NCBI GenBank assembly: GCA_036563895.1
Contig: DATCLN010000176.1
Coordinates: forward strand, 1 to 61,632
DNA: 61,632 bases
DNA from: ZCTH02-B3 sp036563895
GTDB lineage: Bacteria > Bacillota > Bacilli > Paenibacillales > Paenibacillaceae
Direction: 5' to 3'
The notes under the pieces are model-generated. The model was given only the letters and a program-made list of their open reading frames with translations, ran no database searches and had not been told where the DNA came from. How positions within the stretch are numbered: the first letter of the stretch is position 1; every line of letters starts with the position of its first letter. A program made the position numbers and the translations under genes. Positions 59,671-61,632 of the stretch are shown piece after piece.

Positions 59671-60456
59671 TTGAACGACCAGGTGCTTGAGGTCCGTGAT
59701 CTGGAGTACGAGTACGTGACGGGGAAGGGGCGCTTCAGGGCCATCGACCATTTGAGCTTTTCCGTCCGGGAAGGCGAATTCGTCTCCATCGTCGGCCCGT
59801 CGGGCAGCGGAAAATCGACCCTGCTCAAGACCATCGCGGGGCTTCTCAGGGTCACCGCGGGGGAAATCCGGGTGTCGGGACAGGTGCTCACCGGGCAAAT
59901 CCCACCTCAGGTGGCGGTGGTGTTCCAGGATTATTCCCGTTCGCTTTTCCCCTGGATGACGGTGCAGGAAAACGTGGAGTTTCCGCTCAAGGGGAAAAAG
60001 TTCGGCAGGAAGGAAGCCGCCGAACGGAGCCTGGAAAGCCTGGTGGCCGTCGGGCTGGGCGACGCCCTGAAGAAATACCCGTGGCAGCTGTCCGGCGGAA
60101 TGCAGCAGCGGGTGGCCATCGCCCGCGCCATCGCCTACCGCCCGACCCTTCTGCTGATGGATGAGCCCTTCGCCTCCGTGGACGCCCAGACCCGGGCCGA
60201 TCTGGAGGATCTGGTGCTGTCCATCCATCAGAAATACGGAACGACGATCCTGTTCATCACGCACGACATCGACGAGAGCATCTATCTGGCCGACCGCGTC
60301 CTCGTCCTGAGCCAGCCGCCGGCGCGGCTGAAGGCTGATCTGAAGGTAGACCTGCCCCGGCCCCGCCACCAGATCCAGACCAAGCAGATGCCGGAGTTCA
60401 TCCGCCTTCGCGCCGAAGTGAGCGGCATGATCCTGCAACCCGGTTTGGCCAGGTAA
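59671..60456 (+). CDS. ABC transporter ATP-binding protein, SsuB/TauB type
   Basis: 261 aa. Walker A is GPSGSGKST, the Q loop is VFQDYSRSLFPW, the signature LSGGMQQRV, Walker B LLLMDEPFASVD and the histidine ITHDIDE. This class imports sulfonates, nitrate, taurine or pyrimidines. TTG 59671 has GAAAGGTGG eight bases upstream; GTG 59659 would add four residues. The permease follows 43 bases on. Confidence 0.92.
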   Translation: MNDQVLEVRDLEYEYVTGKGRFRAIDHLSFSVREGEFVSIVGPSGSGKSTLLKTIAGLLRVTAGEIRVSGQVLTGQIPPQVAVVFQDYSRSLFPWMTVQENVEFPLKGKKFGRKEAAERSLESLVAVGLGDALKKYPWQLSGGMQQRVAIARAIAYRPTLLLMDEPFASVDAQTRADLEDLVLSIHQKYGTTILFITHDIDESIYLADRVLVLSQPPARLKADLKVDLPRPRHQIQTKQMPEFIRLRAEVSGMILQPGLAR

Positions 60457-60499
60457 CAGGGAACGACGCGGCCATCAAATCTGCGGGGAGCTGTCACCC

Positions 60500-61327
60500 A
60501 TGGAACTCCAGACGCTGAAGAAGGCGGACCGTCCCGGAATTTTGGGCGGTTCCGCGCGGCAACGCATCAAGAATATCGGCAAGGGGCTCACCGGCGCACT
60601 CGTCGTGTTCGCCGCGTGGCAGTTCGTGTTCAGTCTGAATCTTGTGAATCCCATGTATTTTCCGTCCGCCTGGATGGTGTTGACCCATTGCTTCGTGCTG
60701 CTCGGGGAGCCCTCGTTTCTGAGCCAGATCCTCGTCACGCTGAAGTCCATGTTTCTCGGCATCCTGATCGCCGCCTTGATCGGCGTGCCCTTCGGCCTGC
60801 TGTTCGGCCGGTTCCAGGTGGCGTACCGGATGGCGAAGCTGCTGGTGGAGACGCTGCGTCCCATCCCCGCCGTCGCCCTCGCGCCGCTGGCCATCCTGCT
60901 GTTCGGCCTGTCGGACCGGGCTACCACGTCGCTGGTGGTCTGGACTTCCCTGTGGCCGATTCTCATCAACAGCGTCTACGGCATGCACAACGTGGACGAG
61001 CAGCAGGTGCAGACGGCCAGAATTTTCGGGTTCAACCGCCTGGAGACCCTGGTGAGGGTGGAGCTGCCGAACTGCGCGCCGTTCATCGTCACCGGCATCC
61101 GCATCTCGTTGTCCATCGCCCTGGCGGTGGCCATCTCCGGCGAGATGGTGGCGGGCACCGGCAACGGCCTCGGAGGATGGATCCTCAAGGCGTCGGCGGC
61201 GGGCTCGATGACCCCCGCCTACAGCGCCGTCGTCCTGTCCGGTTTCATCGGTTACGGGCTCAATTACCTGCTGGAATACGCGGAGCGGAAGCTGTTCTTC
61301 TGGCACGCCTCGTTCCGGAAATCGTGA
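60500..61327 (+). CDS. ABC transporter permease, SsuC type
   Basis: 275 aa with about six membrane helices. The cytoplasmic EAA-like loop includes TARIFGFNRLETLVRVELPN, which contacts the ATPase. The SsuC/TauC family imports organosulfonates and other small organic acids. It is followed by a second permease; no binding protein gene is seen before the window ends. Confidence 0.9.
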   Translation: MELQTLKKADRPGILGGSARQRIKNIGKGLTGALVVFAAWQFVFSLNLVNPMYFPSAWMVLTHCFVLLGEPSFLSQILVTLKSMFLGILIAALIGVPFGLLFGRFQVAYRMAKLLVETLRPIPAVALAPLAILLFGLSDRATTSLVVWTSLWPILINSVYGMHNVDEQQVQTARIFGFNRLETLVRVELPNCAPFIVTGIRISLSIALAVAISGEMVAGTGNGLGGWILKASAAGSMTPAYSAVVLSGFIGYGLNYLLEYAERKLFFWHASFRKS

Positions 61328-61346
61328 GAAGGGGGAAGGGAAAGAC

Positions 61347-61632
61347 GTGAACACCGGCGGCAAAATGAAAGGGCTTTACCGGCAGGCGGCGGAAACCCTG
61401 GGACTCTTCATCGGGATCATCGTCGTCTGGCAGCTGCTGACGTCGTCGTTTCAGGAGCTCTATTTCCCGACTCCCTGGACCATCGCCCAGAAGCTGGACG
61501 GCTGGCTGTCCTGGTCCGCGCTGCAGGAAAAGATCTTCCCCAGCCTCATCCGCGTCGCCATCGGCTTCGGGCTGGCTTCCGTCGCCGGTGTGGCGCTGGG
61601 GGTCGCCATCGGGCTGTGGCGGGGCCTGTCGG
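61347..61632 (+). CDS. ABC transporter permease, partial
   Basis: The first 95 codons of a second permease, cut by the window edge. A membrane helix is at about 13-31 (TLGLFIGIIVVWQLL), PTPWTIAQKLDGW is the usual start of SsuC-type permeases, and RVAIGFGLASVAGVALGVAIG is the second helix. The start is GTG 61347 after GGGGGAAGGG. It probably pairs with the permease at 60500. Confidence 0.85.
   Translation, partial: MNTGGKMKGLYRQAAETLGLFIGIIVVWQLLTSSFQELYFPTPWTIAQKLDGWLSWSALQEKIFPSLIRVAIGFGLASVAGVALGVAIGLWRGLS

Overview
The window is a chromosomal segment, about two-thirds GC by eye, from a Gram-positive endospore former of the Bacillales. The order mutL - miaA - hfq - spoVK - hflX - ynbB - glnR - glnA is the classical Bacillus/Paenibacillus order. 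The methyltransferase between mutL and miaA, and the PBP1A and DUF402 genes between hfq and spoVK, point to Paenibacillaceae. spoVK and tlp are sporulation genes. The strain is not identifiable from this sequence alone. No rRNA, tRNA, insertion sequence, prophage or CRISPR array was seen. The frequent GTG and TTG starts and 1-4 base overlaps suggest dense operons.

Layout. (1) 49-13300, plus strand: mismatch repair, tRNA modification, Hfq, cell wall synthesis, sporulation and ribosome GTPase genes, then glnRA behind a promoter that overlaps a full GlnR box. (2) 13419-14644: lexA and a divergent yneA-like division inhibitor, with four good LexA boxes and one weak one between them. (3) 14853-19665: membrane protein, HAD hydrolase, metH. 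(4) 19867-28131: tlp, then the mrfA/mrfB (yprA/yprB) repair pair behind a promoter with a LexA-like box, then Fpg-like, endonuclease IV-like, cyclic-phosphate receiver, ABC ATPase and RlmM-like genes with tight coupling. (5) 28348-34236: a kinase fused to a ParA-like domain, a two-component system, an NlpC/P60 hydrolase, thiN and a TRIC-type channel. (6) 34755-44079: pdhABCD, thyA, dfrA, a membrane-anchored lysozyme-like protein and a membrane phosphoesterase. (7) 44204-47892: a three-gene sugar nucleotide/glycosyltransferase operon under a near-perfect CIRCE heat-shock operator and a long structured leader. (8) 48116-61632: YkuK, then a LysR regulator divergent from an approximately 12 kb catabolic gene cluster.

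The two most original regions are (7) and (8). CIRCE normally marks groESL and hrcA-dnaK; here it sits at the start of an operon that could make a mannose-type glycan or glycoside. The cluster in (8) joins an ATP-dependent hydantoinase/oxoprolinase pair to three pita-bread (M24) proteins that have lost the usual metal ligands, as creatinase has, plus an MmgE/PrpD protein, a D-2-hydroxyacid dehydrogenase and an ABC importer of the SsuBC type. It has two sigma-A promoters, each followed by a CcpA cre site. It looks like a carbon-repressed pathway for a cyclic amide or guanidino compound; the substrate cannot be read from sequence.
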